Below are positions 13,935 through 21,276 of a DNA stretch of 24,796 nucleotides, in pieces. The stretch's first letter is position 1; the number at the start of each line of letters is the position of its first letter. Source of the stretch: Thermoplasmata archaeon (GTDB taxonomy: Archaea; Thermoplasmatota; Thermoplasmata; Halarchaeoplasmatales; Halarchaeoplasmataceae); the NCBI GenBank assembly GCA_007129655.1, contig SKVC01000040.1:1-24796 (forward strand), in the 5' to 3' direction. The notes below the pieces were generated by a model. It saw nothing but the letters and a program-made list of their open reading frames with translations, was not told the origin of the DNA and ran no database searches. Position numbers and translations under genes: made by a program.

Positions 13935-14522
13935 ATGATACTTAACCTGATCTTCGGTCTGCTGTTCATCTTCTTCCTTCCGGGATTCGTTATGATTAAC
14001 GCATTATTTCCGAGGAAAGGAGAGTTGGACAAGGAGTTCGATATGCTGTACAGGGTCACCCTGGGGATGGGGATGAGCATAGTGATAACCATACTCGTCG
14101 GTTTTTTCCTGGGCTCCATACCGGTAGAACCGGATGAGATGGGTTATTTCGTCGGTTCCAACATATGGGCCATGCTGATTTCACTTACGGTAATATTTTT
14201 CTTCGTAGGCTGGTACAGAGGTGCATATCAATGGATGGGTTGGTTCCATCCTGCACTGGATAGACCAGAACCTCCTGAACCCGCTCCCAAAGGATTCGAA
14301 TATGAAGATGACAAAGACATACTTTTCCAGATGCAGAAGCTAGCCCGACGTCGGCAGCAGCTCAAATTCAAGATAAAGGAAGCCAAGGAAAAGAGTAAAT
14401 CCCAGGCAAAGAGCATCCGTGAACATTACAGTAAACAAAAGGAGAAAGCCGAAGAGGAGCTCAAGGAAATCGATCAACAGTTAAAAGATCTAGAAAAACT
14501 GAGGGCCGAGGAGATATACTGA
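13935..14522 (+). CDS. DUF1616-like membrane protein with a long C-terminal coiled coil
   Basis: 195 residues. Three hydrophobic segments (about 3-23, 41-62, 74-94) form a membrane domain whose start, FLPGFVMINALFPRKGELDK followed by LGMGMSIVITILVG, matches the DUF1616 pattern of a Pro-Gly membrane helix, FPRK and a Gly-rich second helix. After a Pro-rich linker (DRPEPPEPAPKG) residues 128-193 form a very charged coiled coil (QQLKFKIKEAKEKSKSQAKS, KQKEKAEEELKEIDQQLKDL). A TATA-like ACTATTTAGTG lies about 25-30 bases upstream. Its stop shares a base with the pth2 start (TGATG), so the two are coupled. The role of DUF1616 is not established; the coiled coil suggests a partner protein. Confidence 0.75.
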   Translation: MILNLIFGLLFIFFLPGFVMINALFPRKGELDKEFDMLYRVTLGMGMSIVITILVGFFLGSIPVEPDEMGYFVGSNIWAMLISLTVIFFFVGWYRGAYQWMGWFHPALDRPEPPEPAPKGFEYEDDKDILFQMQKLARRRQQLKFKIKEAKEKSKSQAKSIREHYSKQKEKAEEELKEIDQQLKDLEKLRAEEIY

Positions 14523-14878
14523 TGGACTTCGAATACAAGATGGCCCTTGTGGTCAGGAAGGACCTTAAACTCAGTCCGGGTAAGATGGCGGTTCAAGCCA
14601 GTCATGCGGCGGTTGGCTGTGCTTTGGAGAGTAAAAAGAAAGGAAAACACTTCAAAGAGTGGTATCGAGAGGGGCAGAAGAAAGTAGTTTTAAAGTGCGA
14701 CGACGAGGAGCATATGGACTTTCTGAGCGACGTGGCCAAAAGGAACGGCCTTGTCGCCTATATGGTCACAGACGCCGGACTAACCGAAGTACCTCCGGGA
14801 ACAAGAACATGTCTCGGGATCGGTCCCGGGCCGGATAATATCGTTGATAAAGTCACCGGTAGTCTTTCTCTAGTGTGA
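14522..14878 (+). CDS. pth2: Peptidyl-tRNA hydrolase, Pth2 type
   Basis: 118 residues, the normal size of archaeal/eukaryotic Pth2, which cleaves the ester bond of peptidyl-tRNAs released from stalled ribosomes. The family pattern is complete: KMALVVRKDLKLSPGKMAVQ then ASHAAVGCALESKKKG, KKVVLKCDDEEHMDFLSDVA, and the active-site region YMVTDAGLTEVPPGTRTCLG followed by IGPGP. It overlaps the preceding stop as TGATG and is followed 18 bases later by the DUF99 gene, so the three genes from 13935 probably form one operon. Identification is firm. Confidence 0.97.
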   Translation: MDFEYKMALVVRKDLKLSPGKMAVQASHAAVGCALESKKKGKHFKEWYREGQKKVVLKCDDEEHMDFLSDVAKRNGLVAYMVTDAGLTEVPPGTRTCLGIGPGPDNIVDKVTGSLSLV

Positions 14879-14896
14879 GGTGATAACACGAAAACC

Positions 14897-15460
14897 ATGG
14901 TCAGAGCTATAGGCATAGACGACGCACCTTTCAAGTTTACCGATAGTGAAGTTCTGGTTATCGGCAGCCTTGTGCGGGCGCCAAACTATCTCGAAGGGGT
15001 ACTTTCGACCCAGGTTGAAGTGGACGGTGCCGATGCAACCGATAAATTGGTCGGATCGATCAGAGGGTCTAAATTTTCCGAGCAGGCAAAAGTGATATTC
15101 ATTGACGGTGCGGCTCTAGGCGGGTTCAATATAGTGGATCTGAAGGAGCTTTGGCAGGGCACAGGCATCGCGGCTATGAGCGTTTCCAGGGACGAACCGG
15201 ACATGACCGGTATAGAGGAAGCCTTGAAACGGCATATACCCGATTGGAAGGAACGCCTACATAGGATGGAAGCGGGCGATATACACAAGATAGCCACCAA
15301 ACATACCCCAATCTACATACGTGTAGAAGGGACCTCCGTTGAAGATGCAAAACGACTGTTGCAATTATTCACCGTTAGAGGTCGTCTACCGGAACCGATC
15401 CGTATAAGTCATATGATCGCTTCCGGAGTCGTTAGCGGAGAGTCCAAGGGAAGGGCTTGA
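14897..15460 (+). CDS. DUF99 (UPF0215) family protein, endonuclease V-like fold
   Basis: 187 residues, the normal length for DUF99. The family is archaeal and is thought to share the endonuclease V/RNase H-like fold, with no proven activity. Recognisable stretches are VRAIGIDDAPFKF at the start (with the conserved Asp pair), VLVIGSLVRAPNYLEGVLST, VIFIDGAALGGFNIVDLKEL and PIYIRVEGTSVEDAKRLLQL with the final PEPIRISHMIASG. A GAGGTGAT ribosome-like site (14877-14884) lies 12 bases before the ATG, and an in-frame stop rules out earlier starts. Its last 52 bases overlap the end of the PolB2-type polymerase gene on the other strand. Confidence 0.9.
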   Translation: MVRAIGIDDAPFKFTDSEVLVIGSLVRAPNYLEGVLSTQVEVDGADATDKLVGSIRGSKFSEQAKVIFIDGAALGGFNIVDLKELWQGTGIAAMSVSRDEPDMTGIEEALKRHIPDWKERLHRMEAGDIHKIATKHTPIYIRVEGTSVEDAKRLLQLFTVRGRLPEPIRISHMIASGVVSGESKGRA

Positions 15461-17586
15461 GTCACGGTGATTTTTTTAACGGCATCTTCGGGATATCCCA
15501 TGGATTCCAGCAGTTCTCCCGCAACTCGGAAAAGATAATCTGCATAATACTTTCTGTCGTAGTTTTCCATGTACTCGCCTTCTACAGCTACTTTTGATGT
15601 ATCTGCGGTTACCATATAACGAACCTTCTGTCCGGGATGTATGGATAAACTCATATCTCGATATTTTAAAAGAGCCGCCTTCATCTCGGTCATATGTTTG
15701 TAATCCGCTGCGTTCTTGCCGGCGGTTTTTGTGAACAATAATCTTTTACCTTGTACATCTCCATGCATCAATCTTTTCCAGCACCGCTTTACCACCCTCA
15801 AACAGTCCGGAATACACTCTTTCAGTTCTTCTACGGTATCGGCGTTTTTCATCGATTCCAATATACTTTCTTGCACTTTCTTGAAGAAGGGTGGCGTATC
15901 CTTTCTTCTCAGATGGATCCCTCGCACCTCGATTTTATCGTTGAGTTTACCGAAGTAGCGGTTGGGTACGCCTATTCCGGGGTCCGTCTTCGATGCTGAA
16001 AATACCAGCCAGCTATACCGGCCTTCCCATTCCAGTTCTATCCCGGTTCGTTCATACACCCGTCTCAGAAACTCGTCGATGTTTTCGTTTCCTTTTAACC
16101 ACAGCGAATCTACTATTCCGTGGATCACCTCGTATCCCATATCCTGTGCGATATCAGCGGCTTCCAAAAGTATCTCTCTACCGTATGCAGTTATGCTTTC
16201 GTGAACTTCGATACTGCCAAACCTAGCTTTCTTGTATCCCGTGTAACCGAAACAGGTAACGAGCAGCCATTTAAGGCAATCCGCACGCCGTTTGAACTTA
16301 TCGTCACCCCTTGATATGTGCTTGTAGTACTGTCGTCTTTTGATAACCGGTGCTACAACAGAGGGTATGAGTCCTCGTTCGTTCTCGGACACACCATAGC
16401 CCAAGCCCGGGACGGTGCGTTCCGCCGTAGGATCACACACCAAAGTTTCCGGAGATAAGTTGTATTTGTCGATTATAGAGGGATACATGCTGGCAAAATC
16501 GAATTTAAGAATGTTTTCGTGTATACCCACCTTCGGCTCGAAGATGTGTCCCCCTCTATCGGACACTATCAGCTTAGAAACAGTCTTGAAACCCTCTGTA
16601 AAATTTCTTTTCCATGGAATCAAGTAACCCTCTTTTATCACATGAACCAGTTCCATGGAATCTATGGCCGTACCGGGAGAAAGTCGCGACAGTCTCTGAA
16701 GAGGTATTTTGGATAGACGAGATATCTCGATCAGTCCGTCGAGTCCTCCTGAATGGTACATGAACGAACTGTTAGAATCTATGTGGATTCGTCCCTTGAG
16801 CATGTACGCCGGCGGTCGATAAAGCACCCTGCCGTATGAATGGTATGAAGAACCTCTTTTTGGGGAGAAACTTGACGGTTCACGCCCGAGAACAAGTTCG
16901 ACGGAGTTCAATTCAGCCCGATGGAAGAGGTACGGTATAACGAAGGAGTCTCCTCCCGATGTGATTATAACATCCGGGTCTTTACGGCGTATGTATCGGT
17001 TGACCTCTTCGAGTATATGGTCTTCATCGCCGGCGATCCTTTCTTCATCCAGTATAACCGCTTTGAGCGTGTTATCGTTAGATGGTAAACCTTTGCCGTC
17101 GGTTTCTATTTCCAGATACATTTTATTTGGAATTGGTGAAGAATAATGTACGCACTCCGGAGTATCCAAAGCGGTCCATCCGTCGTTTTTATCTACGTAT
17201 GAAGAGGGCATGATATTTTTTTCAGTCAGAAAGCTGATGTCGGCAGGGATGTCTATATTGTAGAAGTCTAATCCTGTATGCCCGTTGAAAAAGTTCAGTG
17301 CATCCGCAGTTATCCGGGGGTCGAACACTTTACCCGGAGATATCTCCAGCACACTCCTTTCTTTATCTCTGCGTATGTCCAACTTTTTTCTTACCATCCG
17401 TGTTTTGAACCCGTGTTCGCCGTAAGTTTTCTCTATTTCGGAGTGATCTCTTTCCTTTGCTCTTACGTAAAAAGGCGTTCCGTGGTCCTCTACGAGTTTA
17501 TAGCACTGCCTTTTAGTTTTGAACCATACGATCATCTTACCCTTATTCAGATCCGGATATACATCCAGTATCCAACCCTTCATCAT
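15409..17586 (-). CDS. Divergent family B DNA polymerase, PolB2 type
   Basis: 725 residues. Polymerase motif A is intact (KFDFASMYPSIIDKYNLSPE, D363). Motif B is altered: the usual KxxxNSxYGYxG is K439...VTCFGYTG. Motif C is HGIVDSLW (489-496) in place of YGDTDS, so only the second aspartate (D493) remains. The exonuclease region is degraded: LEIET in place of DIET, and the ExoII aspartate position in GDSFVIPYL is Val216. The block HSGGLDGLIEISRLSKIPLQ with LSPGTAIDSMEL is typical of the PolB2 family found in haloarchaea, methanogens and Thermoproteota. PolB2 was once considered inactive; crenarchaeal Dpo2 is implicated in DNA-damage tolerance. AGGAGG (17591-17596) precedes tandem ATGs at 17586 and 17583; either could start. 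It is the last gene of a three-gene overlapping operon. Confidence 0.9.
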   Translation of the reverse strand: MMKGWILDVYPDLNKGKMIVWFKTKRQCYKLVEDHGTPFYVRAKERDHSEIEKTYGEHGFKTRMVRKKLDIRRDKERSVLEISPGKVFDPRITADALNFFNGHTGLDFYNIDIPADISFLTEKNIMPSSYVDKNDGWTALDTPECVHYSSPIPNKMYLEIETDGKGLPSNDNTLKAVILDEERIAGDEDHILEEVNRYIRRKDPDVIITSGGDSFVIPYLFHRAELNSVELVLGREPSSFSPKRGSSYHSYGRVLYRPPAYMLKGRIHIDSNSSFMYHSGGLDGLIEISRLSKIPLQRLSRLSPGTAIDSMELVHVIKEGYLIPWKRNFTEGFKTVSKLIVSDRGGHIFEPKVGIHENILKFDFASMYPSIIDKYNLSPETLVCDPTAERTVPGLGYGVSENERGLIPSVVAPVIKRRQYYKHISRGDDKFKRRADCLKWLLVTCFGYTGYKKARFGSIEVHESITAYGREILLEAADIAQDMGYEVIHGIVDSLWLKGNENIDEFLRRVYERTGIELEWEGRYSWLVFSASKTDPGIGVPNRYFGKLNDKIEVRGIHLRRKDTPPFFKKVQESILESMKNADTVEELKECIPDCLRVVKRCWKRLMHGDVQGKRLLFTKTAGKNAADYKHMTEMKAALLKYRDMSLSIHPGQKVRYMVTADTSKVAVEGEYMENYDRKYYADYLFRVAGELLESMGYPEDAVKKITVTQALPLDSPLTTPEAII
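15471..15477 (+). terminator. T7 tract after the DUF99 gene
   Basis: Seven T residues begin 11 bases after the DUF99 stop. They would serve as an archaeal T-tract terminator for the plus-strand operon, and they lie inside the coding sequence of the convergent polymerase gene, where they encode the KKI of its C-terminus. Confidence 0.4.
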
Positions 17587-17833
17587 TCAACCTCCTCTTG
17601 AGTCGTTGAAGCTCCAGCTGCTGCTCCAGCAGCACGGACATGAAGACGGATTCTACGGGATCTGGGTTTGCCTGATACTGTGCGGCGGAGGCGTGTTTTT
17701 TTGCGCTGAGCATCATCTCATCGAAGGCCTCTCTTTCTTCTTTACGTAGAGCCTTTCTGAACTTACTCCATTCAGATATTATCCGCCTAAGTTCCTGCCT
17801 GAAGGTCGGTACACTTTTTCCCGTGAAGCTCAC
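17543..17833 (-). CDS. Small helical protein of the PolB2 operon
   Basis: 96 residues, basic and helical. It begins MSFTGKSVPTFRQELRRIIS and EWSKFRKALRKEEREAFDEM, with VESVFMSVLLEQQLELQRLK near the end. The phrases xPTFR, W..FRxALR and (A/R)xxFDxM recur in short archaeal proteins that I associate with the same neighbourhood. The start is a GTG with GGAG directly before it; an in-frame stop just upstream excludes an earlier start. It overlaps the RadA-like gene by 47 bases and the polymerase gene by 44, so all three are tightly coupled. No catalytic motif is visible. By position it may bridge the RadA-like protein and the polymerase, which is inference. Confidence 0.78.
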   Translation of the reverse strand: MSFTGKSVPTFRQELRRIISEWSKFRKALRKEEREAFDEMMLSAKKHASAAQYQANPDPVESVFMSVLLEQQLELQRLKRRLNDEGLDTGCISGSE

Positions 17834-18305
17834 CTCCGCGTCTTTTTATGTATATCTCCGGCCTGGTATCCGCGACGGCACAGTATATGCTCGAATCTTC
17901 TACCGTTCTGCGTACGCATTCTACCGTTTGGGAGCGAAGCCAGATGCCTTCCTCGTTTCCAACATCGTCGTCGGCAAAACGTTCGCTCAGTGCGATAAGT
18001 CCTAGGAAAGAAAAATCATCGTTTTCTCTTATCATCCGACTCGCTTTAGTTACCAGGTCTTTAAGCTGGTATGCAGTGAACCCCCGGGCCACTAGTATTT
18101 TTTTGAATACATCTTTTTCGTTGAATCCGTACTGTTTGCATACACGTACCATCCAGTAGGGATCTATAGCTGCGCTACCGTCCACGATGATCGCCCTGGA
18201 TCGTGTTTGTCCCACCAGCCTGACAGCTAAAGCGGTCACCGGTCGGTGTTTTAGGGTTCGGAATACCCTTATATCTCCCAAAACTAACGGGTAGTCCATC
18301 TCCAT
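17787..18305 (-). CDS. RadA/RecA-like protein without Walker A motif, PolB2 operon
   Basis: 172 residues. The stretch SRAIIVDGSAAIDPYWMVRV, CKQYGFNEKDVFKKILVARG and FTAYQLKDLVTKASRMI aligns by eye with the RadA/Rad51 core segment (VIYIDTEGTFRPERI, GLDPDEVLKNIYVARAF, NSNHQMLLVEKA). The protein starts too late for a P-loop and has no GxxxxGK(T/S) anywhere, so it is a non-ATPase RecA-fold relative. RadA is about 320-350 residues; only the central core is represented. In composition this recalls bacterial ImuA, a degenerate RecA homolog acting with ImuB and DnaE2. It is the first gene of the operon; a TATA box and palindrome lie 20-36 bases before the ATG, giving a probably leaderless mRNA. The fold is moderately sure; the role is inferred. 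Confidence 0.72.
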   Translation of the reverse strand: MEMDYPLVLGDIRVFRTLKHRPVTALAVRLVGQTRSRAIIVDGSAAIDPYWMVRVCKQYGFNEKDVFKKILVARGFTAYQLKDLVTKASRMIRENDDFSFLGLIALSERFADDDVGNEEGIWLRSQTVECVRRTVEDSSIYCAVADTRPEIYIKRRGGELHGKKCTDLQAGT

Positions 18306-18320
18306 AGGATATCTATGTTC

Positions 18321-18341
18321 TACTTATTGGTATAATAAGTA
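18321..18341. promoter_or_regulatory. Palindromic operator candidate over the PolB2-operon TATA box
   Basis: Arms TACTTATT (18321-18328) and AATAAGTA (18334-18341) are perfect inverted repeats of 8 bases with a 5-base centre (GGTAT). On the minus strand the element includes TTATTATAC, a TATA box about 25 bases before the ATG at 18305. A protein binding here would block TBP, as expected of an archaeal repressor. No regulator gene is adjacent, so the binding protein is unknown. Confidence 0.5.
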
Positions 18342-18369
18342 AAAAGGGAGAGGGGTGAGCGAATGTGAA

Positions 18370-18848
18370 CTACCTTCGAACGTTCACACCGCATACGAAC
18401 ACGATACCACCGTTAGCGGTACTGTCATCCATTTTAACATTGTAAGTAAAGTTTACTGTTATCCCATTGTCCGATGTTCTCGGTATGTATACCTCATGGC
18501 CTGAGAGTTCCATAGATACATCGTCGGGATAGATGCTGACAGTAGGCGTGAGGTGCAAGCCGGAATTCGTGACGATGAAGACCGACCCACAAAGTTCGTA
18601 AGGCACCTCCTCGGGCCCTTCCTCTTCACTAACTGCGCAGTCATTCTCACTTCACTGTAATGGATATCTTCTGTGTTCGTACCCCTCTCCACACCCACAT
18701 TTATGGTCTGTGTGCGTTTTATCCTGCGGGTGGTGTCCACGGCTGTGATATTAGGGGCCTCGAACAAGATCAACAGAAGGAACATCACGTAAACAAACAA
18801 AAACCGTGAACACATTATGTTCGTCAGTCCCTTCGTTGTCTTGTTCAT
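18370..18848 (-). pseudogene. Secreted protein gene interrupted by a 5-base duplication frameshift
   Basis: The frame from ATG 18848 begins with a signal-type sequence (SRFLFVYVMFLLLILFEAPN) and runs through IKRTQTINVGVERGTNTEDI and HYSEV, then becomes implausible (basic, Cys/Ser/Arg-rich). A second frame, open from about 18652 down to the stop at 18370, reads ENDCAVSEEEGPEEVPYELC, GSVFIVTNSG and ends GIVFVCGVNVRR, a credible beta-rich secreted domain. At the joint the minus strand has AGTGA twice in tandem (18647-18656). Deleting one copy joins the frames as HYSENDCAVSEEEG. About 158 residues would result. This could be a true disrupted gene, a switchable gene, or a sequencing error. A TATA box at 18862-18876 gives a leaderless start. 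The function of the intact protein is unknown. Confidence 0.7.
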
Positions 18849-18930
18849 GTGTCGAAGATGGTTATAATATATAATGCAAGTTACTATAATATCGGGTTTC
18901 GTTTCGAAAATCGAAATACCGTTTTATTAT

Positions 18931-18973
18931 CCGTTACATTTATATCGTATTGTAACGCTTATGTTTGTAACGG
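18931..18973. promoter_or_regulatory. Operator repeats and promoter of the antitoxin/toxin pair
   Basis: TGTAACG occurs directly at 18951-18957 and 18966-18972 (15 bases apart) and inverted as CGTTACA at 18932-18938. The outer pair extends to CCGTTACA/TGTAACGG. A TATA element (CATTTATATC, about 18937-18946) lies between the inverted and first direct copies. This is the usual form of an autoregulated promoter bound by a ribbon-helix-helix antitoxin encoded just downstream. Confidence 0.6.
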
Positions 18974-18978
18974 ATAAA

Positions 18979-19272
18979 ATGAAAACAGTGACCACACGTA
19001 TCCCTAAAAAGGAACAAAAATGGCTCGAGGAGCTAGAAAAAGAGTCAGGAGCTCAACGTTCGGAAGTTCTTAGACGATTGATAGAGAAAGGATTAAACGA
19101 ATGGAGGAAGAAAAAAGCCCTCGAATTATTAAGAAACCATAAAGCAACAGTCAGGACAGCCGCTGAGATCGCCGGAGTAACCTATATCGAGATGCTGGAA
19201 TTGGCATCTGAAGAAGGTATCGATATAGGATACGATCTAAAGGAACTGGAACGTGACCTAGAGAGGATTTAA
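18979..19272 (+). CDS. Ribbon-helix-helix/UPF0175-type antitoxin
   Basis: 97 residues from ATG 18979. An in-frame ATG at 18961 would lie within the operator repeats, and one at 18874 would overlap the promoter of the opposite gene. Residues 3-45 are a ribbon-helix-helix domain: a short strand (VTTRIPKKEQ) and two helices (KWLEELEKESGAQRSEVLRR, LIEKGLNEW). The C-terminal half (ATVRTAAEIAGVTYIEMLEL, EEGIDIGYDLKELERDLE) matches the UPF0175 pattern, which is commonly encoded next to DUF3368-type PIN toxins. It ends one base before the toxin ATG. It is expected to bind the toxin and repress its own promoter. The pairing makes the call firm; the specificity is unknown. Confidence 0.85.
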   Translation: MKTVTTRIPKKEQKWLEELEKESGAQRSEVLRRLIEKGLNEWRKKKALELLRNHKATVRTAAEIAGVTYIEMLELASEEGIDIGYDLKELERDLERI

Positions 19273-19273
19273 G

Positions 19274-19771
19274 ATGGTCGTCGTAGACTCCTCGGTATTG
19301 ATCCCCCTCTCAAAAATAGGCCAACTTGAATTGATCCGGAATAGCTTTGAAGAAGTTATCACCACGGAATATATCTATACTGAAGTGGTTGAGGAAGGCA
19401 AGGGTAGAAAGGGGACATCGAAGATAAAGGACTGTTTTGAGCGGTGGATAGAAATTAAAACAGTCGATAGACAGATGGCCGAAGATATTGCAGAACTCGA
19501 AGGTATAAATATTGCCGATGCATCATTGCTGATCCTTGCGGAGGACACTTCTTCGGTATTGATCACCAACGATAGAGCGTTGATAATGATCGCTAAAACA
19601 CGGAATATCGAATACTATTGGTTGACTACCTTGATATTGGAGAGTACGAAGAAAGGAAAATTAGAAACAGTAGAGGGAAAGGCGATACTCAGCGATCTTG
19701 TAGATGCAGGGATGAATCTTAAACCTCAAGTATACTCTAGGATACTAAAAATACTCGACGATTTCATTTAG
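19274..19771 (+). CDS. PIN-domain (DUF3368-like) toxin, predicted ribonuclease
   Basis: 165 residues. PIN-domain acidic residues are in place: D5 in VVVDSSVLIPLSKI, E37 in YIYTEVVEEG, D82 in INIADASLLILAE and D100 in VLITNDRALIMIA. PIN toxins are Mg2+-dependent RNases that cut tRNA, rRNA or mRNA when freed from the antitoxin. The motif SSVLIPLSKIGQLELI is characteristic of DUF3368 members, which pair with UPF0175 antitoxins. It starts one base after the antitoxin stop, so translation is coupled. Its last 8 bases overlap the end of cysS on the opposite strand. All catalytic positions are intact, so the toxin is probably active. Confidence 0.88.
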   Translation: MVVVDSSVLIPLSKIGQLELIRNSFEEVITTEYIYTEVVEEGKGRKGTSKIKDCFERWIEIKTVDRQMAEDIAELEGINIADASLLILAEDTSSVLITNDRALIMIAKTRNIEYYWLTTLILESTKKGKLETVEGKAILSDLVDAGMNLKPQVYSRILKILDDFI

Positions 19772-21206
19772 TACGCCAACGGGCGCCTTCAGGCGTATCC
19801 TCGACCACGATATCCCTTTTGATCAGTTCGTCGCGTATCAAGTCTGCCATGGCGAATTCCTTGTTATTCCTGAGTTCTTCCCGTATATCCAGCAACAGGT
19901 CTATGTACTCGCCACCGTCGACTACGCCTTCCTTTGCCGGCTCTAGCGGGATACCCAGCACTCCTAAAAGTTCTTTAAGCAACTCTGCAGCTTCGTCTAA
20001 TAGTTCCTTGTTGTTGTCGTGACTTTTGTTGATCTTGCCTGCGAATTCAAGCAGTTTGCTCATGGCCAGAGGTGTGTTCATGTCGTCGTCCATGACGGAT
20101 CCGAACTCTTCGCGTATCCATTCCATATCATCTTTTAGAGTTTTTTTGTCTCCGCCTTGGCTGGAATCTATCGTATGCAGTGTATTTTCGAATCGTTCCA
20201 GTCTCTTTTTGGATTCTTCCAACGATTCCAGGCTGAAGTCACTCTGTGAACGATAATGTATACTCGCGAAGAACATGCGTATAACTGCCGGGTCGTAGTT
20301 TTCAAGCAGCTCTTCAACGGTGTAAAAATTACCTTTGCTTTTGGACATCTTCTCGCCGTTCACCGTGATATGTGCGCTGTGTACCCAGTATCTAACGGGT
20401 TCGTCACCGGCACAGCTCATGGCCATGTTCTGGGCACGTTCGTTCGGATGGTGCGGGAATATATGGTCAACACCTCCGGTGTGTATGTCGAACTGTTCTC
20501 CTAGATATTTAGCGGCCATCACGCTGCACTCCAGATGCCAGCCGGGATATCCTTTACCCCAGGGACTCGGCCACTTCATTATATGCTCAGGCTCGGCCTT
20601 TATCCACAGTGCGAAGTCGTAGGGTGATTTCTTTTCGGATAATTCGTCTTCACTGACCCGGCCACCTGCTCCGGCTTTAAGGTCGTCTAATATCCGTCCG
20701 CCGAGTTTTGGATAGTCATGATCCTCTTTGAATTTGACCACGTCGAAGTAAACGGTGCCGTTACGTTCGTATCCGTAGCCGTTATCGATGATAGTTTGAA
20801 CGGCGTCTATCATCTCCACCATGTGCCCTGTAGCCCTGGGATTGATATTATGGATCTTCATGTTCAAAGCGTCCATCTCGCGGTACCATCTTCTAACTTG
20901 CCTTGTCACCAATTCCATAGGCTCCAGTTTTTTCTCTCTGGCGGCCTTCTCCACCTTGTCTTCTCCGCTGTCTGCATCGTCTGTGAGATGCCCTACATCG
21001 GTCACATTCATCACATGAAATACATCGTAGCCCTTCCAAGTCATGTAGCGGTTAAGTATGTCCCATGCAGCGTATGTCTTGGCGTTCCCCACGTGCATAT
21101 CTTCGTAGATGGTCTGGCCACAGGAATATATACGGACGGTTTTCTCTTCGATGGGAACGAAATCCTCCTTACTGTTGGTCAGTGAATTGTACAATCTCAG
21201 GGACAT
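19764..21206 (-). CDS. cysS: Cysteinyl-tRNA synthetase
   Basis: 480 residues, a normal length for CysRS, which attaches cysteine to tRNA-Cys with ATP. The class I signature HIGH appears as HVGN (38-41) within YEDMHVGNAKTYAAWDIL, and KMSKS occurs in NGEKMSKSKGNFYTVEELL. Zinc ligands include C29 (YSCGQTIYE), the Cys of GWHLECSVMAAKYLG, and the His/Glu positions of FPHHPNERAQN. The C-terminal DALR-type helical domain (NNKEFAMADLIRDELIKRDI) and the usual ending VVEDTPEGARWR are intact. A TATA element (21227-21238) lies about 25 bases before the ATG, so the mRNA is probably leaderless and monocistronic. Identification is firm. Confidence 0.98.
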   Translation of the reverse strand: MSLRLYNSLTNSKEDFVPIEEKTVRIYSCGQTIYEDMHVGNAKTYAAWDILNRYMTWKGYDVFHVMNVTDVGHLTDDADSGEDKVEKAAREKKLEPMELVTRQVRRWYREMDALNMKIHNINPRATGHMVEMIDAVQTIIDNGYGYERNGTVYFDVVKFKEDHDYPKLGGRILDDLKAGAGGRVSEDELSEKKSPYDFALWIKAEPEHIMKWPSPWGKGYPGWHLECSVMAAKYLGEQFDIHTGGVDHIFPHHPNERAQNMAMSCAGDEPVRYWVHSAHITVNGEKMSKSKGNFYTVEELLENYDPAVIRMFFASIHYRSQSDFSLESLEESKKRLERFENTLHTIDSSQGGDKKTLKDDMEWIREEFGSVMDDDMNTPLAMSKLLEFAGKINKSHDNNKELLDEAAELLKELLGVLGIPLEPAKEGVVDGGEYIDLLLDIREELRNNKEFAMADLIRDELIKRDIVVEDTPEGARWRTK

Positions 21207-21226
21207 GTTCTATGCAGAAGGCTCGG

Positions 21227-21238
21227 GTGTATATATGA
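21227..21238 (-). promoter_or_regulatory. TATA element of cysS
   Basis: On the minus strand TTCATATATACA is centred about 26 bases before the cysS ATG at 21206, consistent with a leaderless transcript. The short gap up to 21276 holds no gene. Confidence 0.55.
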
Positions 21239-21276
21239 AGATTGCGCCGCTACAGGCATGACGTTTCGAAAAGAGC

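Noticed and set aside
18874..18978. N-terminal extension of the antitoxin starting at 18874
   Set aside because: This stretch holds the promoter of the opposite gene and the antitoxin operator and TATA box; the ribbon-helix-helix domain begins right after ATG 18979.
20718..21185. 155-residue open frame antisense to cysS
   Set aside because: It lies entirely within a clearly functional cysS gene, has no recognisable domain, and reflects codon bias on the opposite strand.
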